Source of the DNA: Opitutia bacterium
Lineage (GTDB): Bacteria > Verrucomicrobiota > Verrucomicrobiia > Opitutales > Opitutaceae
Assembly: GCA_947474365.1 (NCBI GenBank)
Contig: CANJIU010000020.1
Span: forward strand, 1-64,000
DNA: 64,000 nucleotides
Direction: 5' to 3'
Shown here: positions 1-8,735 of the stretch, piece after piece
How positions within the stretch are numbered: the first letter of the stretch is position 1
How the letters are laid out: every line of letters starts with the position of its first letter
Notes under the pieces: model-generated
The model's database searches: none
The model's input: the letters and a program-made list of their open reading frames with translations, nothing else
Told to the model about the DNA's origin: nothing
Made by a program: the position numbers and the translations under genes

Positions 1-208
1 AGTTGCTCGCTCGCGCTGGGTCGGCGAAATTGAGCTTTGGATTTTGCCATCGGCACCACCCAAACAAAAGCCGGGAAGAAAGTCCCGCGAAAAATAGCAA
101 TGCCCTCCGCGAGTGAAAATTACGGGGGTGAAGAAATCCGCCCTACCGAATCGCCCGGCGCCGAAGTTGCGGCTGGCTTTTTCGGGCAGATGGGCTTTGG
201 GAAGGCGC

Positions 209-883
209 ATGGCAAAAACTGACAACGTGTCAAAGATTGACCCCTTGCGTGCCCGGCGTGACGAGGAGAAGGAGGAGCGGCGGCAGGCCATCCTCGACGC
301 GGCGGAGAAGGTAATCGCCCGTGACGGCTGGGAGGCGACCAACTTCGGCGAAATCGCCAAGCGCGCCCGCCTCAGCCGTTCCCTCGTGTACTTTTATTTT
401 CCGGCCCGGGACGATCTTTTCCACGCCGTGTGCGGCCGGGGGCTGACGGAGATGGAAAAGCGATTCGCCGCCGCGCTGGCGTCGGCGCGGACCGGGCTTG
501 AGCAGGTCATGGCCATCGGCCGGGCGTACTATCAATTTTCCCTCGATGAGCCCCTCTACTTCAAGATGCTGGCGGATTATCAGGGGCGCGATTTGGATCC
601 GGAGAACGAGAGTGCGAACGAGGCCGAGGCTCACGGGCACGGTCGCAACTGCCTCACCATGGTGGGGCAGGCGCTGGGCCAGGGGCTGGCCGACGGCTCC
701 ATCCGGAAGTCAATCGGCGATCCGCGCCCGACCGCCGTGTCGGTCTGGGCGTTCACCCACGGCCTGATCCAGATCGCCTCGCGCAAGGAGGCGATGCTGA
801 AGGCCGATTTTGGCCTCTCGGCGGCGAAGGCGATGGATCACGGCTTCGCCCTGCTGCGGGGATCGCTCGCCGCTCGAACCTGA
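209..883 (+). CDS. TetR/AcrR-family transcriptional regulator
   Basis: A 224-residue regulator, probably a repressor of the efflux operon that follows. The N-terminal helix-turn-helix region lies at about residues 22-65 (AILDAAEKVIARDGWEATNF, then SRSLVYFYF), the usual TetR DNA-binding layout. The rest is a helical ligand-binding domain that I cannot assign to a ligand. I chose ATG 209 because a GGGAAGG stretch precedes it. A GTG at 113 in the same frame would add 32 residues unlike the family N-terminus. An inverted repeat (TGACA-N3-TGTCA) lies inside codons 4-8, and a longer copy sits upstream of the next gene, which suggests autoregulation. The regulator call is firm; the target is inferred from position. 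Confidence 0.93.
   Translation: MAKTDNVSKIDPLRARRDEEKEERRQAILDAAEKVIARDGWEATNFGEIAKRARLSRSLVYFYFPARDDLFHAVCGRGLTEMEKRFAAALASARTGLEQVMAIGRAYYQFSLDEPLYFKMLADYQGRDLDPENESANEAEAHGHGRNCLTMVGQALGQGLADGSIRKSIGDPRPTAVSVWAFTHGLIQIASRKEAMLKADFGLSAAKAMDHGFALLRGSLAART
220..232. promoter_or_regulatory. Candidate TetR operator inside the tetR coding start
   Basis: The perfect inverted repeat TGACA-ACG-TGTCA starts 11 bases after the A of the tetR start codon. It shares half-sites and the 3-base spacer with the palindrome at 901-919. A repressor bound here would block transcription or elongation of its own gene. The repeat is visible in the sequence; its function is inferred. Confidence 0.5.
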
Positions 884-897
884 ATTGTCACACAATT
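883..897. repeat. Inverted repeat at the tetR stop codon
   Basis: A perfect inverted repeat, AATTGT-CAC-ACAATT, begins at the last base of the tetR stop codon and lies 5 bp before the candidate operator. It may be a second protein-binding site or part of the efflux promoter. It has no T-run, so it is not a good terminator. Confidence 0.35.
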
Positions 898-900
898 AAA

Positions 901-919
901 CATTGACAGAGTGTCAATG
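901..919. promoter_or_regulatory. Candidate TetR operator in front of the efflux operon
   Basis: A perfect 19-bp palindrome, CATTGACA-GAG-TGTCAATG, ends 20 bp before the outer-membrane-factor start codon. The half-site TGACA, the 3-base spacer and TGTCA match the shorter repeat at 220-232. The left arm also reads as a consensus -35 hexamer (TTGACA), but I see no matching -10 at 17 bp. Two matching sites flanking a TetR gene and its neighbour make this the likely operator. Confidence 0.62.
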
Positions 920-939
920 GAAAGCACGGTGTCAGCGTC

Positions 940-2337
940 ATGCGCCGACACCTGCTTTTCGTTTTCGCCCTGGCTGCCACCGCACCGTCCCGGCTCCCCG
1001 CGGCGGGCGGGACGGCGATTCCCGCGGCCGCCGCGGCCTACGTGGCGGAGGCCTTCGAGCGCAACGTGGCGCTGCAGGGCCGGCTGCCGGACCTGGAGCA
1101 GGCACGCGCCCGACTCGACGAGGTTCGCGGCGCCTATCAGCCCCGCGTCGACCTGGTCGCACGTTATTCCCGGGCTGACGGCGGCCGGACGATCGACTTT
1201 CCGACGGGTGACCTGCTCAATGGGGCCTACCGCACGCTCAACGACTACCTCCGATCGCAGGGGCAGCCCGGGGTTTTTCCGCAGGTGGCGAATCAATCGA
1301 TCGCATTGCTGCGGGATCGGGAGCAGGAGACCAAGGTGCGGGTGGTCCAGCCGATCTACCGCCCGGAGATTTCCCGTGGGGTCCGGGCGGGCCGTGCCGC
1401 TCTCCTGAGCCGGGAGGCGCAGCTGGCCGCCTACCGTCGCGAGTTGCGGCTGACGGTGCTGACGGCTTATCACGGTTATTTGCAGAGCGAAGCGGCCGTC
1501 GAGATCCTGGCGTCCGCGGCGCAGCTGACGGCCGAGGCCGTGCGGGTGAACCGGCTGCTGGAAGAAGCCGGCAAGGTGACCGAGGATCGCGTGCTGCGCG
1601 CCGAGGCCGACGATCTCGCGGTGGCGCAGCAGCGGGCTGAGGCGCGGCGCGATGGAAACTCCGCGCGGTCGTTCCTGAACTTCCTGGTGAACCGCCCGCT
1701 GGCAACGCCCGTCGACCGCGCTCCGGAGGCGGAGTTGCAGGCGCTCGCCGACGCCCTCGTAGCCGGGGAGATTCCGTCCGCACTTTCGCCGGACCGCCGC
1801 GAGGAACTGCAGGCGCTGCAAAACGCAGTTGCCGCCGCGGTCGCGAGCGAGGACGCCCAACGCGCCCGGCTGTGGCCGACGCTGGCGCTGGCGGTGGAAG
1901 GCGGAATCCAGGGGGCTGGGTATCGGACGGGTGGTGACGCTGGTTTTCTCCAAGGTTCGCTGGTCGCCGAGGTGAACCTGTGGGACGGGCGGGAGCGCCA
2001 CAGCCGGCTTCGGCAGGCGCGGGCGGAGGTCCGAAAGATGGAGCTTCAACTGGAGGAGACGCGCCAGCAGCTGGCGCTGCAATTGCAACAGGCGGGTGAC
2101 GAAGTCGAAGCCGCGGTTGCCGCCCTCCGGGCGTCGCAAGCCCGGTCACGGGCTGCCTCCCGGGCCTTCGAACTCGTCGCGCAACGCGACCGCGAAGGAT
2201 TGGCCAACCAGCTAACGTTTCTTGACGCCCGCAACGAACGGACGCGCGCCGAACTCAACCGGACGGTGACGCGCGGGCGGCTCTTCGTTGCCGCCGCCGC
2301 GTTGGACCGTGCTGCCGCCCTCAGCCCTTTGCCTTGA
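940..2337 (+). CDS. TolC-like outer-membrane efflux factor
   Basis: A 465-residue outer-membrane factor that would form the exit duct of a tripartite RND pump. An N-terminal signal peptide (MRRHLLFVFALAATAPSRLP) precedes the mature protein. The long alanine-, arginine- and glutamate-rich segments (for example about residues 40-75 and 345-430) fit the paired coiled-coil repeats of the OEP/TolC family, and the length is normal. The gene ends 4 bp before the membrane-fusion protein start, so the three efflux genes are almost certainly one operon. The substrate cannot be told. Confidence 0.88.
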   Translation: MRRHLLFVFALAATAPSRLPAAGGTAIPAAAAAYVAEAFERNVALQGRLPDLEQARARLDEVRGAYQPRVDLVARYSRADGGRTIDFPTGDLLNGAYRTLNDYLRSQGQPGVFPQVANQSIALLRDREQETKVRVVQPIYRPEISRGVRAGRAALLSREAQLAAYRRELRLTVLTAYHGYLQSEAAVEILASAAQLTAEAVRVNRLLEEAGKVTEDRVLRAEADDLAVAQQRAEARRDGNSARSFLNFLVNRPLATPVDRAPEAELQALADALVAGEIPSALSPDRREELQALQNAVAAAVASEDAQRARLWPTLALAVEGGIQGAGYRTGGDAGFLQGSLVAEVNLWDGRERHSRLRQARAEVRKMELQLEETRQQLALQLQQAGDEVEAAVAALRASQARSRAASRAFELVAQRDREGLANQLTFLDARNERTRAELNRTVTRGRLFVAAAALDRAAALSPLP

Positions 2338-2341
2338 AGCC

Positions 2342-3382
2342 ATGAAACTCAAACTCTTCCTCTCCCTCCTGTTCGCCTCGCTGTGCGCGGCCGTCGCTCT
2401 CTTCGCGCGAAAAGATTCGCCGCAGTCCTCTCCGGCGAGGGGCGCCCTCGTCCGCGCGATTCCGGTCGCGTACTCCGATGCGTCGATTCCCATCCGGGCG
2501 GTCGGCGTCCTGGCGCGCAAAGTGGAGGCGGATCTTTCGTTCAAGGTGGGCGGGATCGTCGAAGTCGTGGCGGTTCGCGCGGGCGACAGGGTGGTCCGCG
2601 GCCAGGTGCTCGCGCGGTTGCGGACCGAGGAAATTGACGCTCAGGTGGAGCAGGCGCGCAGTGCGCTCGCCAAGGCCGAGCGTGATCGCGCGCGTCTCGA
2701 GACGCTCCTGGCCAACCGCGTGGCGACGCTGGAGAATCTGCAGGATGCCCGCACCGCGGCCGAGGTCGCCGGCGCCGCGCTGCGCATCGCGGAATTCAAC
2801 CGGCAGTATGCGGTGATCATTGCCCCTGACCACGGACAGATTTTGCGGCGCAGGGGAGAGCCCGGCGAGTTGATCGCGCCCGGCCAGGCGGTGGTCGGTT
2901 TTTCCTCCGAGGCCGAGGGTTGGTTGCTGCGCGCGGGGCTGGCGGATCGGGAACTGGCGCAGCTGAAACTGGGCGACCGGGTCGAAGTCGTCGTCGGCGA
3001 CGGACCGCCGGTGGCAGGCCGGCTGGCACACATCGCGGAGGCCGCCGACGCCACGACACGAACGACTCCGGTCGAAATCGTTCTCGAGGCCGTGTCGGAG
3101 CAGGCGCGTTCCGGCCGGATCGCAGTTGCGACCCTGTGGCCGGCCCGGGTTTCGAGCCGGCCGGTCGTGCCGGCGTCGGCGTTGATCGAAGGCGCCGGTT
3201 TGGCGGGTAGCCTGTACGTGGTCGACGACGGTGCCGCGGTGGCCCGTCGGATCGCCGTGGAAATCGAGGCGATGCACGGCGAACAGGTGTTCCTGCGCTC
3301 GGCGCTGCCGCGCGCGGCCCGGCTCGTCGTGAGCGGCGCGGAATATCTCCGCGATGGCATGGCGGTCGAAGTTGCCCAATAG
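2342..3382 (+). CDS. RND efflux membrane-fusion (periplasmic adaptor) protein
   Basis: A 346-residue adaptor linking the inner-membrane pump to the outer-membrane factor. It has an N-terminal hydrophobic signal or anchor (MKLKLFLSLLFASLCAAVAL), a biotinyl-lipoyl-like half-motif (RAGDRVVRGQVLARL, about residues 78-92), a short alpha-hairpin region (about 95-150), the returning lipoyl half and then beta-barrel and membrane-proximal domains. I chose ATG 2342 because the signal peptide begins there; upstream codons would overlap the preceding gene. There is no lipobox cysteine. It lies 18 bp before the pump gene. Confidence 0.9.
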   Translation: MKLKLFLSLLFASLCAAVALFARKDSPQSSPARGALVRAIPVAYSDASIPIRAVGVLARKVEADLSFKVGGIVEVVAVRAGDRVVRGQVLARLRTEEIDAQVEQARSALAKAERDRARLETLLANRVATLENLQDARTAAEVAGAALRIAEFNRQYAVIIAPDHGQILRRRGEPGELIAPGQAVVGFSSEAEGWLLRAGLADRELAQLKLGDRVEVVVGDGPPVAGRLAHIAEAADATTRTTPVEIVLEAVSEQARSGRIAVATLWPARVSSRPVVPASALIEGAGLAGSLYVVDDGAAVARRIAVEIEAMHGEQVFLRSALPRAARLVVSGAEYLRDGMAVEVAQ

Positions 3383-3400
3383 GCGGCCCTCGTTTTTTCC

Positions 3401-6400
3401 ATGAAAATCACCGAGCACGCGGTGCGTCATCCGCAGTTCACCTTCATTGTCTTCCTGCTGTTTACGGCTTTGGGCATTGGATCGTTTCTGACCATCCCGC
3501 GACTGGAGGATCCGGATTTCAAGGTCCCGTCGTTTTCGGTGGTCGCGGTCTACCCGGGCGCCAACGCGCGCGACATCGAGCAGCTCGTCGCACGTCCGCT
3601 CGAGGATGCGTTCAAGGAACTCGACGACCTCGACAAGGTGCGGACCACGGTGAAGGACGGCTTTGCGTTCATCGGAGTCGATTTTCTCTACGGCACGGAT
3701 CCCGAAAAGAAATACGACGACGTGCTGCGGCAGGTAAACGTGCGGCGTCCGAAGCTGCCTGAAGGTCTGGTCGAGGTGGACGTGCGAAAAATCCAGACGA
3801 TCAACGTGGCGATGATGCAGATCGCGCTGATTTCTCCCGACGCGAGCTATCCGCGGCTGCAGGAACTTGCGGAGACGCTGCGGAAGCGGCTCGAGACCGT
3901 GTCTGGCGTGCGGCAGGCGCGGAAGCATGCGTTTCCCGAGAAGCAGCTGCGGGTGTCACTCGACCTCGACAAGATTTCGCAACAGCGGCTTTCGCTCGAC
4001 CGGATCATCGGCGCGATCCAGGGCGACAACGCCACGATTCCGGGCGGAGCGATTGAGGCGGGCGGACGTCGTTACAACCTGAAGACGAGCGGCAGCTATT
4101 CCAGCGTCGACGACGTGCGTCTGACCGCGGTGGCCGGCAGCGGCAGCGCGGTGGTTTATCTCAAGGACATCGCCGACGTGCAGTGGACGACGGCGGATAC
4201 GGAGGACTTCGGGCGTTACAATGGCGAGCGGGCGGTGTTTGTGACGGCGTTGCCGCGGGCGGCGCAGAACCTCCTGGAGCTGAGCAAAGGCCTGCGGGCG
4301 GAGATTGAGGCCTTTCGGGCGAAGCTTCCCGGCGACGTGCGCCTGGAGATCGGGTGGGATCAGTCGCTCAACGTGGAGCGTCGGCTCGGCCGGCTGGAAC
4401 ACGACTTCCTGATCGCATTTGCGCTCGTGCTGCTGACGGTGCTGCCGCTCGGTTTTCGCGCTTCCCTGCTCGTGCTGGTGTCGATCCCGCTCTCACTGGC
4501 GATGGGGCTCGCGGTGCTCCACTACGCCGGGTACAGCCTGAATCAGCTGAGCATCGTCGGCTGCGTGATTGCGCTCGGCTTGGTGGTGGACGACTCGATC
4601 GTCGTGGTTGAGAACATCGCGCGTTTCCGTCGTCTAGGGTATGGGCCGGTCGAGGCGGCGGTGCAGGGCACGCAGCAGATTGCGGTCGCGGTGCTGGGCA
4701 CGACGGCGACGCTGCTGTTTGCGTTTCTGCCGCTGATCATGCTGCCGGGCGGACCGGGACAGTTTATCCGGAGCCTGCCGCTGGCGGTGGTGTACACCGT
4801 GCTCGCCTCGCTGGTGGTCGCGCTGACCGTCGTGCCGCTGCTGGCGAGTCTGGTGCTGCGCGGTGACGAGAATCCCGAAGGCAATTTTTTGCTGCGCTTG
4901 CTCCACCGTGGCATCGAGCGATTCTATCGGCCGATTCTGCACTGGTGCATGCAGCATCGGATCGCGACGCTCGCGGGCGCGGCGGTACTGATCATGGGGA
5001 GTTTTTCGCTGGTACCGAGTATTGGCTTTTCACTTTTCCCGAAGGCGGGCGTGGCGCAGTTTCTCGTCCAGATCGAAGCGGAGGAAAGCGCGAGCATTCC
5101 AGCGACGGACGCGATCGCGCGGCGGGTGGAGGAGGTGCTGGCGAAGCGCCCGGAGGTCGGGCGTTATTTCGCGACGGTCGGGAACAACAACCCGCAGATC
5201 TACTACAACGAGGTGCCGCAGTCGACGAAGGCGAACGTTGCGGAGATTTTCGCCGCGCTGAAGGACTACGATCCCAAGACGAGTCCGGCGTTTTTTGAAG
5301 GACTGCGGCGGGAGTTGGCCGTGATTCCGGGGGCACGAATCGTGGTGAAGGAGTTCGAGAATGGCCCGCCGATTGAGGCGCCGATCGCGGTGAGGATTTT
5401 CAGCGAGGATCTTGAGATGCTGACGGCGATGTCCGCCCGGGTGGAGACCTTGCTCCGTGGGATCGACGGCACCCAGTCGGTCAACAATCCAGTGCGGACG
5501 CGCCGCACCGACTTGCGGATGGTCGTCAACAAGCCGATGGCGGCGATGCTTGGGATCAGCGAGGCTGAGATCGACCGGGCGGCCCGGCTGGCCTTCGCCG
5601 GCCTGGAGGTGACGAAATTTCGCGAGGGCAACGGCGACGAGCGGCCCGTGGTGGTGGCACTGCCCCGGGGCGAACGCGCGACTCTCGCCAATTGGGATCG
5701 GATTCAGGTGCAGAGCGCGGCGACCGGGGCATATGTGCCGATCGCGCAGGTGGCGGAGTTGAAGTTCGAAAGCGCGCCGCCGGTCATCCAGCGATTCAAC
5801 CGTGAACGCTCCAGCACCGTGGCGGCGTACGTGCGGGACGGATTCAACGTCAACGAGCTCACGCAGAAGACCGGGGAAGCATTGCGAAAACTGGAGTGGC
5901 CCGCCGGCACGCGCTGGGCGTTTGGCGGTGAGGTCGAAAGCCGGAAGGAAAGCTTCGGTGGTCTGACCGGAGCGGTGTTGGTCGCGGCCTTTGGAATTTT
6001 GGCGATCCTCGTACTCGAGTTCCGCAGTATGCGGGGCACCTTGATCGTAGGGTCCGTTATTCCGCTGGGATTTGTCGGCGGAATCGTCGGCTTGGCCGTG
6101 TCCGGCTATTCGCTTTCGTTCATGGCGGCGATCGGGTTCGTCGCGCTGATCGGAATTGAGATCAAGAACTCGATTCTGCTGGTTGATTTCACGAACCAGC
6201 TCCGGTCCGAGGGCATGGAGCTCCGGGCGGCGATCGAAAAGGCGGGAGAGATCCGGTTTCTTCCGGTCGTGCTGACGACGCTCACGGCGTTGGGGGCGTT
6301 GCTGCCGCTCGCGTTGCAGGGCAGCGGGCTTTATTCACCGTTGGCCATCGTGATCATGGGCGGGCTAATCAGTTCGCTCCTTTTGTCGCGCCTGGTCACC

Positions 6401-6523
6401 CCCGTGCTTTATTCGCTGATGCCGCCGCCGATGGCGGAAACGATCCCCGATCGCGATGCTCTCCGTCCCAAGGCAAGCGGGGAAGTTCTGAAAGTACCTG
6501 ACGGTCTGTTCAGCGGGCCGTGA
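3401..6523 (+). CDS. RND-family inner-membrane efflux pump (AcrB/MdtC type)
   Basis: A 1040-residue proton-driven pump of normal length. The paired aspartates of transmembrane helix 4 are present (VVDDSIVVVENI, about residues 393-404), as is the helix-10 lysine (IEIKNSILLVDF, about 918-929), so the proton relay looks intact. The N-terminus (MKITEHAVRHPQFTFIVFLL) and the repeated docking and porter loops fit the HAE1/AcrB superfamily. The start follows the adaptor gene by 18 bp. The 3' end overlaps the convergent DAHP synthase gene by 14 bp. The substrate is unknown; multidrug or small hydrophobic compounds are the usual role. Confidence 0.95.
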   Translation: MKITEHAVRHPQFTFIVFLLFTALGIGSFLTIPRLEDPDFKVPSFSVVAVYPGANARDIEQLVARPLEDAFKELDDLDKVRTTVKDGFAFIGVDFLYGTDPEKKYDDVLRQVNVRRPKLPEGLVEVDVRKIQTINVAMMQIALISPDASYPRLQELAETLRKRLETVSGVRQARKHAFPEKQLRVSLDLDKISQQRLSLDRIIGAIQGDNATIPGGAIEAGGRRYNLKTSGSYSSVDDVRLTAVAGSGSAVVYLKDIADVQWTTADTEDFGRYNGERAVFVTALPRAAQNLLELSKGLRAEIEAFRAKLPGDVRLEIGWDQSLNVERRLGRLEHDFLIAFALVLLTVLPLGFRASLLVLVSIPLSLAMGLAVLHYAGYSLNQLSIVGCVIALGLVVDDSIVVVENIARFRRLGYGPVEAAVQGTQQIAVAVLGTTATLLFAFLPLIMLPGGPGQFIRSLPLAVVYTVLASLVVALTVVPLLASLVLRGDENPEGNFLLRLLHRGIERFYRPILHWCMQHRIATLAGAAVLIMGSFSLVPSIGFSLFPKAGVAQFLVQIEAEESASIPATDAIARRVEEVLAKRPEVGRYFATVGNNNPQIYYNEVPQSTKANVAEIFAALKDYDPKTSPAFFEGLRRELAVIPGARIVVKEFENGPPIEAPIAVRIFSEDLEMLTAMSARVETLLRGIDGTQSVNNPVRTRRTDLRMVVNKPMAAMLGISEAEIDRAARLAFAGLEVTKFREGNGDERPVVVALPRGERATLANWDRIQVQSAATGAYVPIAQVAELKFESAPPVIQRFNRERSSTVAAYVRDGFNVNELTQKTGEALRKLEWPAGTRWAFGGEVESRKESFGGLTGAVLVAAFGILAILVLEFRSMRGTLIVGSVIPLGFVGGIVGLAVSGYSLSFMAAIGFVALIGIEIKNSILLVDFTNQLRSEGMELRAAIEKAGEIRFLPVVLTTLTALGALLPLALQGSGLYSPLAIVIMGGLISSLLLSRLVTPVLYSLMPPPMAETIPDRDALRPKASGEVLKVPDGLFSGP

Positions 6524-7571
6524 ATCGAGGGGCGAGGGCGGTGTGGATCTCGCGCACCAACTTCTCGGTGGTGGGCCAGTCGATGCATCCGTCGGTGATG
6601 CTGACGCCCGGGCGGAGTTTGTCGCGCGGCTGGGGAAACGGCTGGTTGCCGGCGCCGAGATTGCTCTCGACCATCGCGCCCATGATGGAGGCGTTGCCGG
6701 CGGTGATCTGCGCGAGCAGTTCGCGCATGACCTCGGGCTGGCGTTCGGGTTGTTTCGCGGAGTTGTCGTGCGAGCAATCGACCAGAATGGTCTTGGGCAA
6801 ACCGGACTTCGCAAGGAGCTGCTCCGTTTGGGCGACATGTGCCGGTGAGTAATTGGGACCGGAGCTTCCGCCACGAAGAACGACGTGGCAGTCGGGGTTG
6901 CCACGGGTGACGATCGCGGACGCAGCCCCGTCGAGGTTGATCCCGAGAAAAGTCTGGGGCTGGGAGGCGGCCTTGATGGCGTTGATGGCGGCGGTGAAGG
7001 TGCCGTCGGTGCTGTTTTTGAAACCGAGCGGCATCGACAGGCCGCTCGCCATCTGGCGGTGGGTTTGCGATTCGGTGGTGCGGGCTCCAATCGCGCCCCA
7101 GCAAACGAGATCGGCGACGTACTGCGGCGTGATCGGGTCGAGGAATTCCGTCGCGGTTGGCAGACCGAGATCGAGCACATCGCGGAGAAACGACCGCCCG
7201 AGCCGCAGTCCAGCGGCAATGTCGTGGGAGCCGTCGAGGTGAGGATCCATGATCAGGCCTTTCCAGCCCACGGTGGTGCGGGGTTTCTCAAAATACACTC
7301 GCATCACGATCATGACGCGGTCGGACACTTCGCGGGCGATCGTTGCAAGCCGGCGGGCATACTCGCGACCGGCGACGAGGTCGTGAATGGAGCACGGCCC
7401 GATGATCAGGAGAAAGCGCTTGTCGTCGGTGAATACAAGCCGGTGGATGTCCCGTCGGGCGCGGGTGACGAACTCGGCCTGCGCCTCGGTCTTGGGTAAT
7501 TCGGCCAACAGGGCCGCCGGTGAAGGCAGGGCGCGGGTTTCAACGACGTTGATGTCGGACGTTTTCTGCAT
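6510..7571 (-). CDS. aroG/aroF-type: 3-deoxy-7-phosphoheptulonate (DAHP) synthase, class I
   Basis: A 353-residue cytoplasmic enzyme joining phosphoenolpyruvate and erythrose 4-phosphate in the first step of the shikimate pathway. Diagnostic motifs of the AroF/G/H family are LLIIGPCSIHD (about residues 54-64), FEKPRTTVGWKGL (about 94-106), TPQYVADLVCWGAIGARTTE and GSNITDGCIDW-like ITDGCIDW near the end. The ATG is preceded by a GAGG Shine-Dalgarno. I cannot tell from sequence alone whether it is sensitive to Phe, Tyr or Trp. A strong bidirectional terminator hairpin lies about 80 bp upstream of the start. aroE lies about 5 kb away in a separate leftward group. Confidence 0.95.
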   Translation of the reverse strand: MQKTSDINVVETRALPSPAALLAELPKTEAQAEFVTRARRDIHRLVFTDDKRFLLIIGPCSIHDLVAGREYARRLATIAREVSDRVMIVMRVYFEKPRTTVGWKGLIMDPHLDGSHDIAAGLRLGRSFLRDVLDLGLPTATEFLDPITPQYVADLVCWGAIGARTTESQTHRQMASGLSMPLGFKNSTDGTFTAAINAIKAASQPQTFLGINLDGAASAIVTRGNPDCHVVLRGGSSGPNYSPAHVAQTEQLLAKSGLPKTILVDCSHDNSAKQPERQPEVMRELLAQITAGNASIMGAMVESNLGAGNQPFPQPRDKLRPGVSITDGCIDWPTTEKLVREIHTALAPRFTAR

Positions 7572-7650
7572 GAGTCCTCAGCTTGTCGGGCGCCGCTCGG
7601 GGCGTGCAAGCCTCGCTTCGCGTATTGCCGTTGACTCTCGGTGTCTGGAC

Positions 7651-7695
7651 AAAAAAGTGGCCGGCCGCTTACCCCTAAGCGGCCGGCCTTTGCTT
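7651..7695. terminator. Strong bidirectional terminator between divergent genes
   Basis: A 13-bp GC-rich stem (GGCCGGCCGCTTA, 7659-7671, pairing with 7676-7688) closes a CCCC tetraloop. On the + side it is followed by TTTGCTTTCTT; on the - side it is followed by AC then TTTTTT. It works as an intrinsic terminator in both directions. It lies between the divergent starts of the DAHP synthase (7571, -) and the YgfZ-type gene (7839, +), where no annotated gene needs terminating. It may be an attenuator in a long DAHP-synthase leader or the end of a small RNA. Confidence 0.75.
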
Positions 7696-7712
7696 TCTTA
7701 GTTACCCCAAAA

Positions 7713-7731
7713 CTCCCCGCTAAGCGGGGAG
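7713..7731. repeat. Short hairpin beside the bidirectional terminator
   Basis: A hairpin with arms CTCCCCGC and GCGGGGAG and a TAA loop lies 22 bp from the terminator stem. Read leftward, the order is hairpin, TTTTGGGGTA, purine-rich linker, terminator. The same order occurs near 17033-17126. It is a possible structural part of a leftward small RNA or leader. Confidence 0.4.
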
Positions 7732-7838
7732 AAGTGTTAAACTGATGTGCAAAGGAATAGGCTTCCGCACCCGTGGGTCAATCACTAGTTTTCAAATTCT
7801 ATCACATTTTTTGTAAATATCATTTTAACAATATCTTA

Positions 7839-8735
7839 ATGCCTATCAACTTTTCTACTTCATCGGCAATTTTTCGATGGCGGCCGGCCTGCTGGTTGCG
7901 GATTACGGGGGCGGACGCGCTGATCTTTCTGCAAGGGCAGTTTTCCAACGACCTGCGGGCGCTGCCTGCGGCGGGTGGGGTCTATGGACTATGGCTGTCG
8001 CTGAAGGGCCGAGTTATTGCCGACAGCTTTGTCCTCAGCGGCTCCGTCCCTGGTGAGTTTTGGGTGGGTAGTTACTTTTCGGCCGCACTGGTGATTCGGG
8101 AGCGGCTGGAAAGTCACATCATCGCCGATGATGTCACGGTCGAGGACGTCACGGGCGAGTGGGCGGGTATCACAATTTTGGGTGCAGGCGTTGTTCATTC
8201 CAGGGAGGGCACGACCGACGGCGCCGTTGTTTTTCGGGGACGTCGGGACGGAGGTGAAAGCGCCGAGTGCGTCTATCGGATCGCCGCAGGCGAACCTGTT
8301 TGGGCGGAGGCGTGGGACGGGCGGCAGGTGTCGGCGGTCGATATGTTGCGCTTCCGGATTGCGGCGCGAATTCCCGCCGTCCCGGTCGATGTGGGCCCGG
8401 CTGATCTTCCGAACGAGGCCGGGCTGGAGAAGGATGCGATCTCGTACATGAAGGGTTGTTATCTTGGGCAGGAAGTGATGGCGCGGCTCAAGTCGATGGG
8501 CCAGGTACGGCGTCGGCTGTTGCCGGTGGCTGGGCTGGGTGACGTGCCGGCGACGCTTCCGTCCGGTCTTTTTGCCGGAGGACGGGCGGTCGGCGAGTTG
8601 CGTTCGGCGGTGGCAAAGGCTTCCGGCGGATGGAGCGGACTGGCGATGCTTTCCTTGCTCCATATTACGGCCGAGACGAAACTGGCGCTGGCCGCGGACG
8701 GTGCGGCGGAGATTGGTGTGTTGGATACGCCATGA
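7839..8735 (+). CDS. ygfZ: Folate-binding YgfZ/GcvT-like protein
   Basis: A 298-residue protein of the tetrahydrofolate-dependent YgfZ family, which supports iron-sulfur cluster assembly or repair in the cytoplasm. The signature KGCYLGQE (about residues 206-213) carries the conserved cysteine. The early segment ITGADALIFLQGQFSNDLR matches the GcvT-like N-terminal fold. I chose ATG 7839; an in-frame start at 7773 would add a poorly conserved phenylalanine-rich stretch read from an AT-rich region more likely to hold the promoter. The stop overlaps the next ATG by 4 bases (ATGA), so the two genes are probably translated together. Confidence 0.9.
   Translation: MPINFSTSSAIFRWRPACWLRITGADALIFLQGQFSNDLRALPAAGGVYGLWLSLKGRVIADSFVLSGSVPGEFWVGSYFSAALVIRERLESHIIADDVTVEDVTGEWAGITILGAGVVHSREGTTDGAVVFRGRRDGGESAECVYRIAAGEPVWAEAWDGRQVSAVDMLRFRIAARIPAVPVDVGPADLPNEAGLEKDAISYMKGCYLGQEVMARLKSMGQVRRRLLPVAGLGDVPATLPSGLFAGGRAVGELRSAVAKASGGWSGLAMLSLLHITAETKLALAADGAAEIGVLDTP

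Noticed and set aside
113..208. GTG-started N-terminal extension of the TetR gene
   Set aside because: The extra 32 residues do not resemble the family, and a better ribosome-binding site precedes ATG 209.
903..931. TTGACA at 903-908 as the -35 of the efflux promoter
   Set aside because: No -10-like hexamer is present at 16-18 bp downstream; the hexamer is better explained as half of the palindrome.
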